IMG/VR virus record: IMGVR_UViG_3300046535_000998 | Location: 1-39,771 of that record | Strand: one strand, 5' to 3' | From: a virus | Length of the DNA stretch: 39,771 bases | Shown: one piece after another, positions 22,780 through 30,571 of the stretch | Layout: every line of letters starts with the position of its first letter | Numbering within the stretch: position 1 is the first letter of the stretch | The notes under the pieces: generated by a model | Databases searched by the model: none | Told to the model about the DNA's origin: nothing | The model's input: only the letters and a program-made list of their open reading frames with translations | Translations under genes and position numbers: made by a program

Positions 22780-23190
22780 CTACGCGGCCGGAGTGAAGAA
22801 CTTTTCGAGCATGTCCGCCAGAGTCATGCCCGCGTACGGGTTAGCCTCCTCGGGCTCAGCCTCGACCACCGGCGCGGGGGCGTTCGGGTCAATCTCTTCG
22901 TAAGTGACACCGGGCATGTCGGCGACCAGGACGGCGGGGTCAACGGTGGTGTAACGCACGGGCGCGTCACCCTTGCGACAGTCGACGTACCCAATGTTTC
23001 CGCGAGTGTGGTTCGGCAGGGCCTTGGGCTTGCCCACGCTGGCACGCCACGCGGTAACGGCAGCCTTGACCGCCTTAGTGTGGGCAGTCTCAAGGGCCGC
23101 CACGGTCTGACGCGCGGTGCGCTCGGTGCGGATCACGTTCGCCACGCCGCCGAGGGTGAGAACCGTCTCGCGGTAGTCGTTGCTGCTCAT
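22780..23190 (-). CDS. Hypothetical early protein
   Basis: 136 residues from ATG 23190 (AGGGGAG eight bases upstream; GTG 23196 is too close to the site). VLTLGGVANVIRTERTARQTVAALETAHTKAVKAAVTAWRAS is helical; then HTRGNIGYVDCRKGDAPVRYTTVDP; acidic Pro/Glu-rich linker; end GMTLADMLEKFF. Lone gene between a cassette promoter and a terminator. No family recognised. Confidence 0.7.
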   Translation of the reverse strand: MSSNDYRETVLTLGGVANVIRTERTARQTVAALETAHTKAVKAAVTAWRASVGKPKALPNHTRGNIGYVDCRKGDAPVRYTTVDPAVLVADMPGVTYEEIDPNAPAPVVEAEPEEANPYAGMTLADMLEKFFTPAA

Positions 23191-23228
23191 GTCCACTCCC
23201 CTTGTTCGTTCCTGCTGACACGACAGAC

Positions 23229-23256
23229 GTTATCGGCGTTTGTGACACCCGCGCAA
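23229..23256 (-). promoter_or_regulatory. Early promoter of cassette 2
   Basis: TTGCGC-N16-GATAAC, with palindrome copy 7 just upstream and a leader (CAGCAGGAACGAAC) shared with cassette 1. Confidence 0.65.
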
Positions 23257-23259
23257 GTA

Positions 23260-23283
23260 GCAACAGGGAAATTTCCCCGCTGC
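23260..23283. promoter_or_regulatory. Operator-like palindrome, copy 7
   Basis: GCAACA-GGGAAATTTCCC-CGCTGC next to the cassette 2 -35. Confidence 0.75.
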
Positions 23284-23292
23284 TCGGACAGC

Positions 23293-23318
23293 AAAAAACC
23301 CCCGCCGAGGCGGGGGCC
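23293..23318 (-). terminator. Terminator
   Basis: GGCCCCCGCC-TC-GGCGGGGG then TTTTTT after the 23335 gene. Confidence 0.88.
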
Positions 23319-23334
23319 GTTGCGTTCCCGCTGG

Positions 23335-23739
23335 TCAGCCAAGGATGGACAGTGCCCACGGAACAGCCTCGGACAGCTTTCCCGGCCCGGGGCAGGTCGA
23401 CAGGTGACGCCCGGTCGACTCACACGCTGCACGCCACGCGGTGAACAGTTCACGCGGCCGGGTACCGGCGGGAAGGTGGCCGAGGGCCCGGAGCACGAAC
23501 CGCGCTTCCTGTCGCAGGTGGGCACGCTCGGCCTCGGCGCGAATCTGCTGCCACTCAACCGCCTTGCGGATCCGGTGGGCAGTCGTCCCGACCCGCCGCG
23601 CAGCACACCCGGTACCGGCGAAAATCTCCTCGCCCTCGGCGGTGACCAGGTGGACCGTGCCGCGCAACTCTCGCCGGCCGCACAGCTCGCACGTAGTGCA
23701 CTCGTCCGTCATGCCCCGGACTGCCCAGCCGTTCGCCAT
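23335..23739 (-). CDS. Hypothetical protein with CxxC zinc-ribbon-like start
   Basis: 134 residues, ATG 23739 with GGAAGG upstream. CTTCELCGRRELRGTVHLVTAEGEEIFAGTGCAARRVG forms a probable zinc ribbon (C-x2-C ... C), followed by a long helix (IRAEAERAHLRQEARFVLRALG). Small proteins of this kind are common in actinophage early regions. Lone gene of cassette 3. Confidence 0.7.
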   Translation of the reverse strand: MANGWAVRGMTDECTTCELCGRRELRGTVHLVTAEGEEIFAGTGCAARRVGTTAHRIRKAVEWQQIRAEAERAHLRQEARFVLRALGHLPAGTRPRELFTAWRAACESTGRHLSTCPGPGKLSEAVPWALSILG

Positions 23740-23777
23740 GGTGTCGCCCTTCCGTTCGTTCTACTGACACCGCAGAC

Positions 23778-23805
23778 ATTAGGGCCGAATGTGACACGGG
23801 CGCAA
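23778..23805 (-). promoter_or_regulatory. Early promoter of cassette 3
   Basis: TTGCGC-N16-CCTAAT, again next to a palindrome (copy 8), with a diverged spacer. Confidence 0.6.
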
Positions 23806-23808
23806 GTA

Positions 23809-23832
23809 GCAACAGGGAAATTTCCTAGTTGC
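23809..23832. promoter_or_regulatory. Operator-like palindrome, copy 8
   Basis: GCAACA-GGGAAATTTCCT-AGTTGC; it overlaps the 3' end of the 23825 gene. Confidence 0.7.
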
Positions 23833-24046
23833 TCAGGTACGGCGGTTCGGCACTCTCGGCGAAGTGTGCCCGCAGGCCGGCCAGTAGAGCGCGGGCCGCA
23901 TCCTCGGTGAGCTGCACCGACGACCAGGACCAATCGTCGCCGTCCCGGTGCCCGGTAATCGTGACGCTCGGCACCCCACCGCCGGTCACCGACGGGCAGA
24001 AATGCACCGAGTTGCACAGCACCGTGTAGTTACGCGCCCGGTCCAT
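23825..24046 (-). CDS. Hypothetical early protein
   Basis: 73 residues from ATG 24046 (AAAGGTGG upstream); a longer frame from 24085 would run through the palindrome. RNYTVLCNSVHFCPSVTGGGVPSVTITGHRDGDDWSWSSVQLTEDAARALLAGLRAHF: beta strands followed by a helix. The end SAEPPYLSN is encoded over operator copy 8. Function unknown. Confidence 0.62.
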   Translation of the reverse strand: MDRARNYTVLCNSVHFCPSVTGGGVPSVTITGHRDGDDWSWSSVQLTEDAARALLAGLRAHFAESAEPPYLSN

Positions 24047-24064
24047 CGGGCCACCTTTCGCGAG

Positions 24065-24088
24065 GCAATAGGGAAATTTCCGCACTGC
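24065..24088. promoter_or_regulatory. Operator-like palindrome, copy 9
   Basis: GCAATA-GGGAAATTTCCG-CACTGC, 19 bases before the 24046 start, overlapping where transcription or translation would begin. Confidence 0.7.
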
Positions 24089-24096
24089 AAGGTAAC

Positions 24097-24129
24097 GGGG
24101 CGGTAACCAAACCTTCCGGATACCGCCCC
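24097..24129 (-). terminator. Stem-loop after the 24156 gene
   Basis: Arms GGGGCGGTA / TACCGCCCC with a 15-base loop; weak T content after it. Confidence 0.5.
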
Positions 24130-24155
24130 TGCATCATCCTTGAGGACTACCTAGG

Positions 24156-24416
24156 TCACAGGCCGGACACGCGCCCGAACCCGCCGAACGTCTTTGCAGC
24201 GTCGCGGAGCGGCGAGTGCGTCACGGCGTCGACAGTCTTCGCCATGTCCAGCAGTGCAGCCGCGAGGGCCGTTGCCTGTACGGCGGTCAGCCGGACACGG
24301 TCACCGGGCACGGCAATGGAAATCTGCGAGGCTTCCTTGTCGTTGGTCCACACGAGCACGCGCCCGCCGGTCGACGTGGTCAGCTCAGCCTTAGTCTCGC
24401 GAGTAACCTTGATCAT
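24156..24416 (-). CDS. Hypothetical early protein
   Basis: 86 residues from ATG 24416. MIKVTRETKAELTTSTGGRVLVWTNDKEASQISIAVPGDRVRLTAVQATALAAALLDMA: beta part then helix, like the small proteins at 21734 and 23825, with a similar ligand-free look. It follows the sigma-like gene and a 54-residue gene in one operon. Confidence 0.62.
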   Translation of the reverse strand: MIKVTRETKAELTTSTGGRVLVWTNDKEASQISIAVPGDRVRLTAVQATALAAALLDMAKTVDAVTHSPLRDAAKTFGGFGRVSGL

Positions 24417-24427
24417 GTCCGTATCTC

Positions 24428-24592
24428 CTACTTGCGCCGCTTGTGACCGAGGACCAGGGCAGCGGCCTCGGGATTGGTCATGTGAACGGTTGCCACGCTG
24501 CGCCCGTCCGGCGCCTTTACGTGAACGTCTGCGAATGTCTCGTGTCGGGTGATCTCTACGGTTCCGCCGTCGCGCGTGCCAAAGCTGAGCAT
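24428..24592 (-). CDS. Small early protein
   Basis: 54 residues, ATG 24592 with GGGGAGAG upstream, stop 12 bases before the next start. LSFGTRDGGTVEITRHETFADVHVKAPDGRSVATVHMTNPEAAALVLGHKRRK: compact beta fold, basic end. Function unknown. Confidence 0.6.
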   Translation of the reverse strand: MLSFGTRDGGTVEITRHETFADVHVKAPDGRSVATVHMTNPEAAALVLGHKRRK

Positions 24593-24622
24593 TTTCTCTC
24601 CCCTAGAAAAGGCCGAACTGTC

Positions 24623-25438
24623 TTAGGCTGCTGCACCCTTGAGGTAAAGCTCACGGAACCGCACGCGGCCCTTAGTGCGGGCCTGCTGCACCTGGTACGT
24701 GCTCAGGCCCATGTCCTCGGCCATTTCCCCATCGGCCTCGCCCACCTGGTCGCCGTAGTAGCGAACATCGCCGATGGCGTAGTCCTGCCGCAGGACGGTT
24801 CCCATGCGGGAACTCAGCTTGTCGAGCGTGCCGTGTACGCGGTCACGGATGACCCTTTGGCGGTGCGTCTCTACGTCCCGCTCGGTCAACAGGTCCTCGG
24901 GGATGCCGAGGGATCCGGCGATCAGTTCGCCGACGGTCACAGTCGCCCCGGCCTCGCCCGACACGGGGACGTCAAGGGAATCGGTACCCTGCCACGCCAT
25001 GCGGGCCGCGTAGGCACCCTCTCGGCTCATCTTGCGGTCACCCATGGCCGCAGCGTCCTGCGCGACCTTTTCGGCCTCGTACGGGTCACCGCCGGCGAGG
25101 GCGATAGCCGTCTCGAAATCGGCCGCCGCACGGCGCGAAACGCCCTGGCGCGTCTCCGACTTGCGCGTGTTCGCCATGACGCCCCGGAGGGTTACGTCAA
25201 TGAACTCTGCGAACTGTGCCACGTCCGTTCCCTTGAAACGGTCGATTGCTTCCCAGACTGCAATCCGTCCGGTCTGCGCGAGGTCCTCGGCGAGGTCCGC
25301 ATCAAACCGGCTGCCGAGGGTAGCCGCCTGATTGGCAAGGAACGTCACTCGCGCCTCGGTCGCGGTGATCACAGCGGTTACGGCCTCAAGATCGTTGAGC
25401 TTTGCGTCTACGATCTGCTGCTCGGTCAGCTCAAGCAT
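24623..25438 (-). CDS. Sigma-70-like RNA polymerase sigma factor
   Basis: 271 residues from ATG 25438 (AGGGG eight bases upstream; the longer frame would start inside a promoter motif). Residues ~47-92 (DADLAEDLAQTGRIAVWEAIDRFKGTDVAQFAEFIDVTLRGVM) follow sigma region 2, the -10 binding and core-contact part. Residues ~203-262 (GTLDKLSSRMGTVLRQDY... GEMAEDMGLSTYQVQQARTKGRVRFREL) follow region 4 with its helix-turn-helix. The linker is longer than in ECF factors and region 1.1 is absent. It would redirect host polymerase to phage promoters. Phage promoter motif 2 precedes its own gene. A distant or inactive homologue remains possible. Confidence 0.75.
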   Translation of the reverse strand: MLELTEQQIVDAKLNDLEAVTAVITATEARVTFLANQAATLGSRFDADLAEDLAQTGRIAVWEAIDRFKGTDVAQFAEFIDVTLRGVMANTRKSETRQGVSRRAAADFETAIALAGGDPYEAEKVAQDAAAMGDRKMSREGAYAARMAWQGTDSLDVPVSGEAGATVTVGELIAGSLGIPEDLLTERDVETHRQRVIRDRVHGTLDKLSSRMGTVLRQDYAIGDVRYYGDQVGEADGEMAEDMGLSTYQVQQARTKGRVRFRELYLKGAAA

Positions 25439-25471
25439 CGAAAACCCCTGTTCTTCGGTGTCTGTGAGGGA

Positions 25472-25489
25472 GAGAACCCAAGGAATTCC
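25472..25489 (-). promoter_or_regulatory. Phage promoter motif 2 (sigma-like gene)
   Basis: GGAAT-TCCTT-GGGTTCTC, ending 34 bases before the sigma-like start. Confidence 0.7.
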
Positions 25490-25795
25490 CGGTTTCCGTC
25501 CTCGCACAGACGTGACCGGGGTGGTGCTAGGGGTGGGGCTGATCAGTGCCGTTCGCCGTTGCTGCGAGGAACTTACGTCGCATACGTATGCAGATCAATG
25601 GGTTTGCAAACCTGACAACCAATCAGGCTCGCGATCGTTACCCTTCGAACCCAAGGCATGCCACCGCCTACACCTTGAGGATGACGGGAACCGGCCCCCG
25701 TGACATACCCGTTACCGAGCATCCGAAGGCCGATCCCCGCACATCGCGAGTCTGATTACTGATCAGTACGTCCAGAAACCTTTACTTGCACGTGA

Positions 25796-25819
25796 CCAAC
25801 AGGGAAATTTCCCTACTGC
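25796..25819. promoter_or_regulatory. Operator-like palindrome, copy 10
   Basis: CCAACA-GGGAAATTTCCC-TACTGC, between the polymerase stop and the palindrome-rich hub. Confidence 0.7.
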
Positions 25820-25847
25820 TCGCGTGACCGGACGGACACGCTCCGTA

Positions 25848-27701
25848 TCAGTAGTCGGCCCCGTAGTCGGGAAGGCTGCCCCACGAACGACCCCCGATAT
25901 CCGCCGATGCTTCGATGGCGACCCCATACAGGTCGAACGTCATGCACTTCTCAAAGGCGCGGGCCACGTCGGCAGCGTCCTCCCTCGGTGCGGACGCGAG
26001 GATTTCGTCATGGATGGGCAGCCGCATGTAGGGCAGAAGCCCTGCCTCTTCCATGTTCATCATGCTTTGGCCGAGCACGTCGCGCGCCGTCGACTGACAC
26101 GCATAGTTAACGACCGCGTACATACGGTCACGATCCAGCGGCAGGACCCGCCCGGTCGGCGACACGTACCGCATGCCGTTCTGCCGTGCCTCGCGCTGCC
26201 AGCGAGCAGACGCCCGCCGCACCTCGGGGTACACCCGGTCATAGGCAGCGAGGGCCTCGCGCACGTCATCCTCTGGCGCGCCGGTAAGCCGGGTGATCCC
26301 TTCCAACCCGCCGCCGTACACCTTGCCGAACCCGACGCCCTTACAAATCTTGCGCTGCTTTTTGGTGAAATCCGGGCCGTAAACGAGTCGGGAAGTGAAG
26401 TCGTGAAGGTCCTCGCCGGCTGCGATAGCGGCTTTCATCATTTTGACGTCTGCCAACGCTGCCAACACACGCAATTCAATTGCCTGAAAGTCGGCAGAAA
26501 TCATCACGTGCCCCTCGTCGGCGAGCAGACACCGACGAATCATCCAATCGCCCGAGGGCAGCGTTTGAACGGCGGGCTTTGTCACGGACATGCGCCCGGT
26601 CCGGGCCGCGAGGGTGTCTATCCCTGCGTGAATCCGTCCGTCACTGTCGACCGTCTCAAGGAACGTCTGCGCGTACGTCGTCCGCCACTTGCCCGCGCGC
26701 TTGCTCCGCAGCACAGCGTCAGCCAGCGGGTTGGGTGCCCGCAGCCCCTTGCGCTTCCAGTCGTTGTCAAGGTCGGCGAGGGCGAGCAGGACCGCCTTAT
26801 CAACCCTCGTTGCACCGTTGGCAGTTCGCTCGGTGAGTGTCTCCCCCATACCGGCGAGGGCCTCGGCGAGTTGCTTCGGTGAGTTCACCGACTCGACCCC
26901 GTACCGGGCCGCGACGGTGGCAAATTCCTCGGCCTCGGCGGACAGCGTGTCGGCGAGCGTGCGCGTGTAATCCTGGTCGAGCACCAGGCCCGTACGGCTC
27001 ATGATGGTGCACATGCGCGCTATCTCATGCTCGTACTGCCGCAGGTCCGGCCGGACCCCGATACGGTCGAGTTCCTCGGCGAGGACCGGCGCCAGGCGCG
27101 CGAGGTACACCACGTCAAGGCCGGCGTAGAGATTGAAAGTTGGGTGATTCAGCGGGATGTGCCGCCACCCGGTCGCCTTAGTCAGGCCGAGGGAACGGAA
27201 AACGGCCGTAAGGTCCTCTTGCGTGTCGACGGCCGTCCGGTCGACGTAGTACGCCGTAAGAGGCTTGAGCGACGCGCCTATGCCACCTTCCATCGGCGCG
27301 CGGGGGTCGAGCAGCTTCGCCCAAATGCGGGTATCGGTTGTGCGAGGCGCGAGGGATTCGACGGACACGCCCGCGTGCCTGTCCAGCACGAGCCAATCGA
27401 ACGGCGCGTTATGAATCAGGAACCGGTGCGTGTTCCGCAGCGCGGTTAGGGCAGCCTGCTGGAAAGCGAACCCGCGCTCCCAGTGAATGACCCATGCCGT
27501 ATCCCTGTCCCCAAACTGCACGGTCCGCAGCCGATAGTGATCGGCGAAAATGTCAAGGCCGGTGGTTTCGGTGTCCAGCGCCACGGGGCCGCGCATGGCG
27601 GCAGCCCTCGCCCACGTGAGGAACACCGCGAGGTCGGCAGAGTCCTCGGGAATGTTGACGGCGACAACGTCGTCCGCAACGCGATGCCGGTAGGAAATCA
27701 A
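25848..27701 (-). CDS. DNA polymerase, family A, with 3'-5' exonuclease
   Basis: 617 residues from TTG 27701 (GGGAG seven bases upstream); the longer frame reads through a terminator-like stem and is rejected. Exonuclease motifs: VALDTETTGLDIF (~35), LIHNAPFDWLVLDRH, and YAGLDVVYLARL. Polymerase motifs: A, MISADFQAIELRVLAALA; B, RKICKGVGFGKVYGGG; C, LPIHDEILASAP. There is no 5' nuclease domain. It replicates the phage genome with the primase-helicase encoded just upstream. Confidence 0.97.
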   Translation of the reverse strand: MISYRHRVADDVVAVNIPEDSADLAVFLTWARAAAMRGPVALDTETTGLDIFADHYRLRTVQFGDRDTAWVIHWERGFAFQQAALTALRNTHRFLIHNAPFDWLVLDRHAGVSVESLAPRTTDTRIWAKLLDPRAPMEGGIGASLKPLTAYYVDRTAVDTQEDLTAVFRSLGLTKATGWRHIPLNHPTFNLYAGLDVVYLARLAPVLAEELDRIGVRPDLRQYEHEIARMCTIMSRTGLVLDQDYTRTLADTLSAEAEEFATVAARYGVESVNSPKQLAEALAGMGETLTERTANGATRVDKAVLLALADLDNDWKRKGLRAPNPLADAVLRSKRAGKWRTTYAQTFLETVDSDGRIHAGIDTLAARTGRMSVTKPAVQTLPSGDWMIRRCLLADEGHVMISADFQAIELRVLAALADVKMMKAAIAAGEDLHDFTSRLVYGPDFTKKQRKICKGVGFGKVYGGGLEGITRLTGAPEDDVREALAAYDRVYPEVRRASARWQREARQNGMRYVSPTGRVLPLDRDRMYAVVNYACQSTARDVLGQSMMNMEEAGLLPYMRLPIHDEILASAPREDAADVARAFEKCMTFDLYGVAIEASADIGGRSWGSLPDYGADY

Positions 27702-27721
27702 AGCTTTCTCCCAACGCAAAA

Positions 27722-27758
27722 GGCCGGGCAGCGGAGAAATGTCCCCAACTGCCCGGCC
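27722..27758 (-). terminator. Terminator-like stem with a degenerate operator core in its loop
   Basis: Minus strand GGCCGGGCAG ... CTGCCCGGCC then TTTTGC, between the primase-helicase stop and the polymerase start. The 17-base loop contains a degraded palindrome (GGGGACATTTCTCC). Its arms equal those at 2194-2229. Confidence 0.65.
27728..27752. promoter_or_regulatory. Operator-like palindrome, degenerate copy
   Basis: Core GAGAAATGTCCCC with GCAGCG / AACTGC ends and one extra base. Probably weak or decayed. Confidence 0.4.
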
Positions 27759-27768
27759 TCGGGTGTGA

Positions 27769-30207
27769 CTACTTGGCGAAAATGCCGGGGCCGGCTGCGA
27801 TTGCCTCGGGTGCCGCAATGCGCACACCGACCAGGGCGATACCGGTCTTGACCCGCTTACGCGTCACGCCGCGTTCTTCCATGGCGCCGTAAAACGTGCG
27901 GCGCGTCCAACGCTCTTTGTTCGGCAGATTCTCTGCCTCGCACCAATCCAGATACGCCGAGAAAGCGGCGTTGCCGTTGATCACGTCGTCCTCGGTGCCG
28001 CGCTCCATCACGCCCGGATAGAAACCGGCGAGGGTGTCCGACGTTTCCCGGTACTCCCTGCCCGCCCGCACAATGACCGCCGGATCCTGCAAGCCACCCT
28101 CGTACCATTCGGCAGCGCCACGGACGGCCCAAGCGGCAATGCCCTCGGCCTCGGCGAGCAACTTCCGGTCAAGGTCGTAATCCCGCTCGTCCGGCGCAAA
28201 CCACCGGGTAAACGGAATCAACTTCACTCGGCGCCACAAACCCTCGTCCTGGCCCTTAAACCTCGGCTTGTGATTGGTCGCGAGCAGCAGCAGGAACGAC
28301 GGCCGGAACTCGAAAAACTCTTGGTGCAGGAATCGGGCGCTGATCATGTCCTTACCGGTGATCCGCTTCAAAACGGCCTCGTTCATCGGCTTACCGGACT
28401 CACCCTCGGACGCCATGACCAGACGCGAACCCCGCAGCGCTGCAACGTCGTTGGGGATCCCGCCGCCGGAACGCTCCTCGAACGTGGCGAAACCGGTCGT
28501 CTTAGTGATGTTGCGGAGGACGGCCGTAAGGGTGTCGGTCAGAACCGATTTCCCGTTCGCTCCCTTGCCCCACAACACAGCGAAAGACTGCTCGGACGTG
28601 TGGCCGGTGATCCCGTAGCCAATCAGCCGGCGCATGTACGGCGGCAGTTCGGGATTGCCCGGGAAAATCTCGGACATGAAAGCGTCCCATCGGGGGCACT
28701 TGGCGTTCGGGTTGTAATTCACGTCAAGGCAATCCGTCAGCATGTCCGCCGGATCGTGGGGGCGCATCTTCCCGGTGCGCAGGTCGACCGTGCCGTTACG
28801 GAAATTCAGCAGGTCCGGGCGGGCGTCGAAATCGGCAACGTCCACATGCACGGACGGCACCGACTGCAATTCGGTGAGCAGGGCGTTAATGCGCGAGGTC
28901 ATCGTGAACCCGCGCGCAGACTTGATATCGCCGGAGAGGACCAGAGCGGCCCCCATGCGGTGAATTTCCTGCCGAACCTTGACCGTCGAGCGCTCCCAAA
29001 CGCGCCCGTTCCACACGTGAAACCCGAGGCCCGGTGCAAACCGAATGAACCCGCCGCACCATGCGACCAGGGCGTGTGCGTTCATCGCGTCGGATTCGCC
29101 GTACCGGTCGGTGAGCCCTGCCAGCACGCGTGCAGCCTCGCGGCCCTGGTCGCGGGACACCATGTCGGCCCCGGTCCGGCCGGACAGTTCGGCGGACACT
29201 GCCTCGGCCTCGGCCTCGGCCTGGTCGACCACGGGACGGGCGTTCTTCACGGCAGCGTGCAGCGAGGCGGGGAAAGCCTGCGGGTCGCGGGCCCGCCAAT
29301 CGGTCAAGTCGTCCCCAGTGGTGGGGATTTGCAGCGTGAAAACGTCGATGCCGTGCGCCTTGAGCGCGTCCGCCAGGCGCCGAGTGAACCCCTGCCCTGC
29401 GGTGTCGTTGTCCCCGCACACGATCACGTGCGACCCGCGCAGGCCGGCTGCCAGCTCCTCCACAACTTCCGGAACGGCAGCGAGCGAGGCACCCCGCACG
29501 GCAACGGCGTCATACCCCACAGAAACCGCTGTGAGTGCGTCTCCCGGGCCCTCGGTGACCAGGACGGCCCCATACCCAGCCTGCCCCCGGAAAACGCCGT
29601 ACTGTGCCCACCGCTGCCCGTCCGGGTTGGCAAGGGAAAGCCACCGCCCGGGGCACTCGCCGGAAAGGTCGCGACCCTGCAAGCCACGTGCCACGCCCCG
29701 GAAATCCCGGAGCGGAACAGTCAGCCTCGGGTACTTACGGAATGCCGTGGAACGGCCCTTCCCGAGCGAGGAATCGTCACGGCCGGAGTCGTACCCGAGC
29801 ATGAGATCCGCAGCGAGGTCCCCCGAGATACCGAAACGGTCGGCGGCATACTGGCGGGCACGTGCGGCACCCTCGCTCACGAACGAGTGCAGATGCATCG
29901 CCGAGGCGTCAACGTACATGGCGAGAGCGGCAGTTAGGCCGGGGCCGACCATCACGGGGCGTTCCTTGGGCACGGTGTTGCCCTCGCCCTCGGCGTCGAA
30001 AAGGTCAGCCCAGTTGAGCCGAGCAGCCTTGCGCACGTCGTCAGTTGCACAGCCGGCCCGACACGTGAGCCGCACTTTGTTGTCATCCCCGCGCCAAATG
30101 CGAAGGGACGGACGGGAATCCCCGTGCGCGGGACACAGCGCGAGGTATCCGCCGTCCGCCTCCTCGGTCACCTGCGAAAACCGGGCGAGCACATCAGAGA
30201 AAATCAC
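27769..30207 (-). CDS. Primase-helicase (P4-alpha/D5 type)
   Basis: 812 residues from GTG 30207, AAAGGAAAA upstream. Zinc finger at ~25-55 (LCPAHGDSRPSLRIW... CRAGCATDDV), Toprim-like core (AVLVTEGPGDALTAVSVGYDAVAVRG, VIVCGDNDTAGQGFTRRLADAL), then a D5/SF3 helicase: SFAVLWGKGANGKSVLTDTL (Walker A), RLVMASEGESGKPMNEAVLKRITGKDMISARFL, SFLLLLATNHKPRF (sensor). It primes and unwinds DNA at the fork. Similar two-domain proteins occur in phiC31-like phages. Confidence 0.95.
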   Translation of the reverse strand: MIFSDVLARFSQVTEEADGGYLALCPAHGDSRPSLRIWRGDDNKVRLTCRAGCATDDVRKAARLNWADLFDAEGEGNTVPKERPVMVGPGLTAALAMYVDASAMHLHSFVSEGAARARQYAADRFGISGDLAADLMLGYDSGRDDSSLGKGRSTAFRKYPRLTVPLRDFRGVARGLQGRDLSGECPGRWLSLANPDGQRWAQYGVFRGQAGYGAVLVTEGPGDALTAVSVGYDAVAVRGASLAAVPEVVEELAAGLRGSHVIVCGDNDTAGQGFTRRLADALKAHGIDVFTLQIPTTGDDLTDWRARDPQAFPASLHAAVKNARPVVDQAEAEAEAVSAELSGRTGADMVSRDQGREAARVLAGLTDRYGESDAMNAHALVAWCGGFIRFAPGLGFHVWNGRVWERSTVKVRQEIHRMGAALVLSGDIKSARGFTMTSRINALLTELQSVPSVHVDVADFDARPDLLNFRNGTVDLRTGKMRPHDPADMLTDCLDVNYNPNAKCPRWDAFMSEIFPGNPELPPYMRRLIGYGITGHTSEQSFAVLWGKGANGKSVLTDTLTAVLRNITKTTGFATFEERSGGGIPNDVAALRGSRLVMASEGESGKPMNEAVLKRITGKDMISARFLHQEFFEFRPSFLLLLATNHKPRFKGQDEGLWRRVKLIPFTRWFAPDERDYDLDRKLLAEAEGIAAWAVRGAAEWYEGGLQDPAVIVRAGREYRETSDTLAGFYPGVMERGTEDDVINGNAAFSAYLDWCEAENLPNKERWTRRTFYGAMEERGVTRKRVKTGIALVGVRIAAPEAIAAGPGIFAK

Positions 30208-30231
30208 GGGTTTTCCTTTCGTCGGGGAAGG

Positions 30232-30249
30232 GAGAACCCGGGAAATTCC
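30232..30249 (-). promoter_or_regulatory. Phage promoter motif 3 (primase-helicase)
   Basis: GGAAT-TTCCC-GGGTTCTC ending 25 bases before the GTG start. Confidence 0.7.
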
Positions 30250-30267
30250 TCACTCTCGGTAGTCGCG

Positions 30268-30381
30268 TCAGAACAGGTACACGCCGTCCGACCAGGCCGC
30301 TTGCCCGAGCAGGACCAGGCCGGCGAGCGTCAACGCCAGGAACGGCAACTCGACCACCAGGTAAGAGAGTTCCTCTCTCAT
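30268..30381 (-). CDS. Tiny membrane protein 4
   Basis: 37 residues from ATG 30381: REELSYLVVELPFLALTLAGLVLLGQ then AAWSDGVYLF. One hydrophobic span. Its start overlaps the stop of tiny protein 3 as ATGA; GAGAGGAAC lies inside the gene. Last of four chained genes. Confidence 0.62.
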   Translation of the reverse strand: MREELSYLVVELPFLALTLAGLVLLGQAAWSDGVYLF

Positions 30382-30467
30382 GGGGCACCGACCACGGCGC
30401 GGCCGATCGCGATACCGAGCGTGAAAAACCCGGTGAGGTAGACCAGGGCGACCAGGTAACGACTCAC
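30378..30467 (-). CDS. Tiny membrane protein 3
   Basis: 29 residues from GTG 30467: SRYLVALVYLTGFFTLGIAI then GRAVVGAP. One hydrophobic span; GTGA overlap with tiny protein 2, ATGA overlap with 4. Confidence 0.6.
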   Translation of the reverse strand: MSRYLVALVYLTGFFTLGIAIGRAVVGAP

Positions 30468-30571
30468 CGGAGCGTCACCCCCACCGCGCCCACCGTCTGA
30501 CCGGCGATCGCCAACACGCCGAGGCCGAGCCACAGGCCGCAAACCCAACGCTCCAGCGGGTCAAGACTCAT
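30464..30571 (-). CDS. Tiny membrane protein 2
   Basis: 35 residues from ATG 30571: SLDPLERWVCGLWLGLGVLA then IAGQTVGAVGVTLR. One hydrophobic span, ATGA overlap with tiny protein 1. Confidence 0.6.
   Translation of the reverse strand: MSLDPLERWVCGLWLGLGVLAIAGQTVGAVGVTLR

Larger units (their letters stand above)
25439..25847. other. Non-coding hub between polymerase and sigma genes
   Basis: About 400 bases with no supported gene on either strand. It holds the phage promoter motif for the sigma-like gene, operator copy 10, and several unrelated perfect palindromes: CTGATCAG (25539), GCATACGTATGC (25580), GGTTTGCAAACC (25601), CGATCG (25632) and TACTGATCAGTA (25757). A replication origin or complex control region is plausible. 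Confidence 0.5.

Noticed and set aside
22677-23832. CRISPR-like array from the repeated palindromes
   Set aside because: Spacing is irregular and filled by genes, and the units coincide with promoters.
22105-23910. 601-codon plus-strand frame
   Set aside because: It lies opposite three minus-strand genes that have ribosome sites, operators and terminators; its length reflects GC-rich antisense bias, and it reads through palindromes and terminators.
25824-26882. 352-codon plus-strand frame
   Set aside because: Antisense to the DNA polymerase catalytic domain.
28270-29937. 555-codon plus-strand frame
   Set aside because: Antisense to the primase-helicase, whose motifs are clear on the minus strand.
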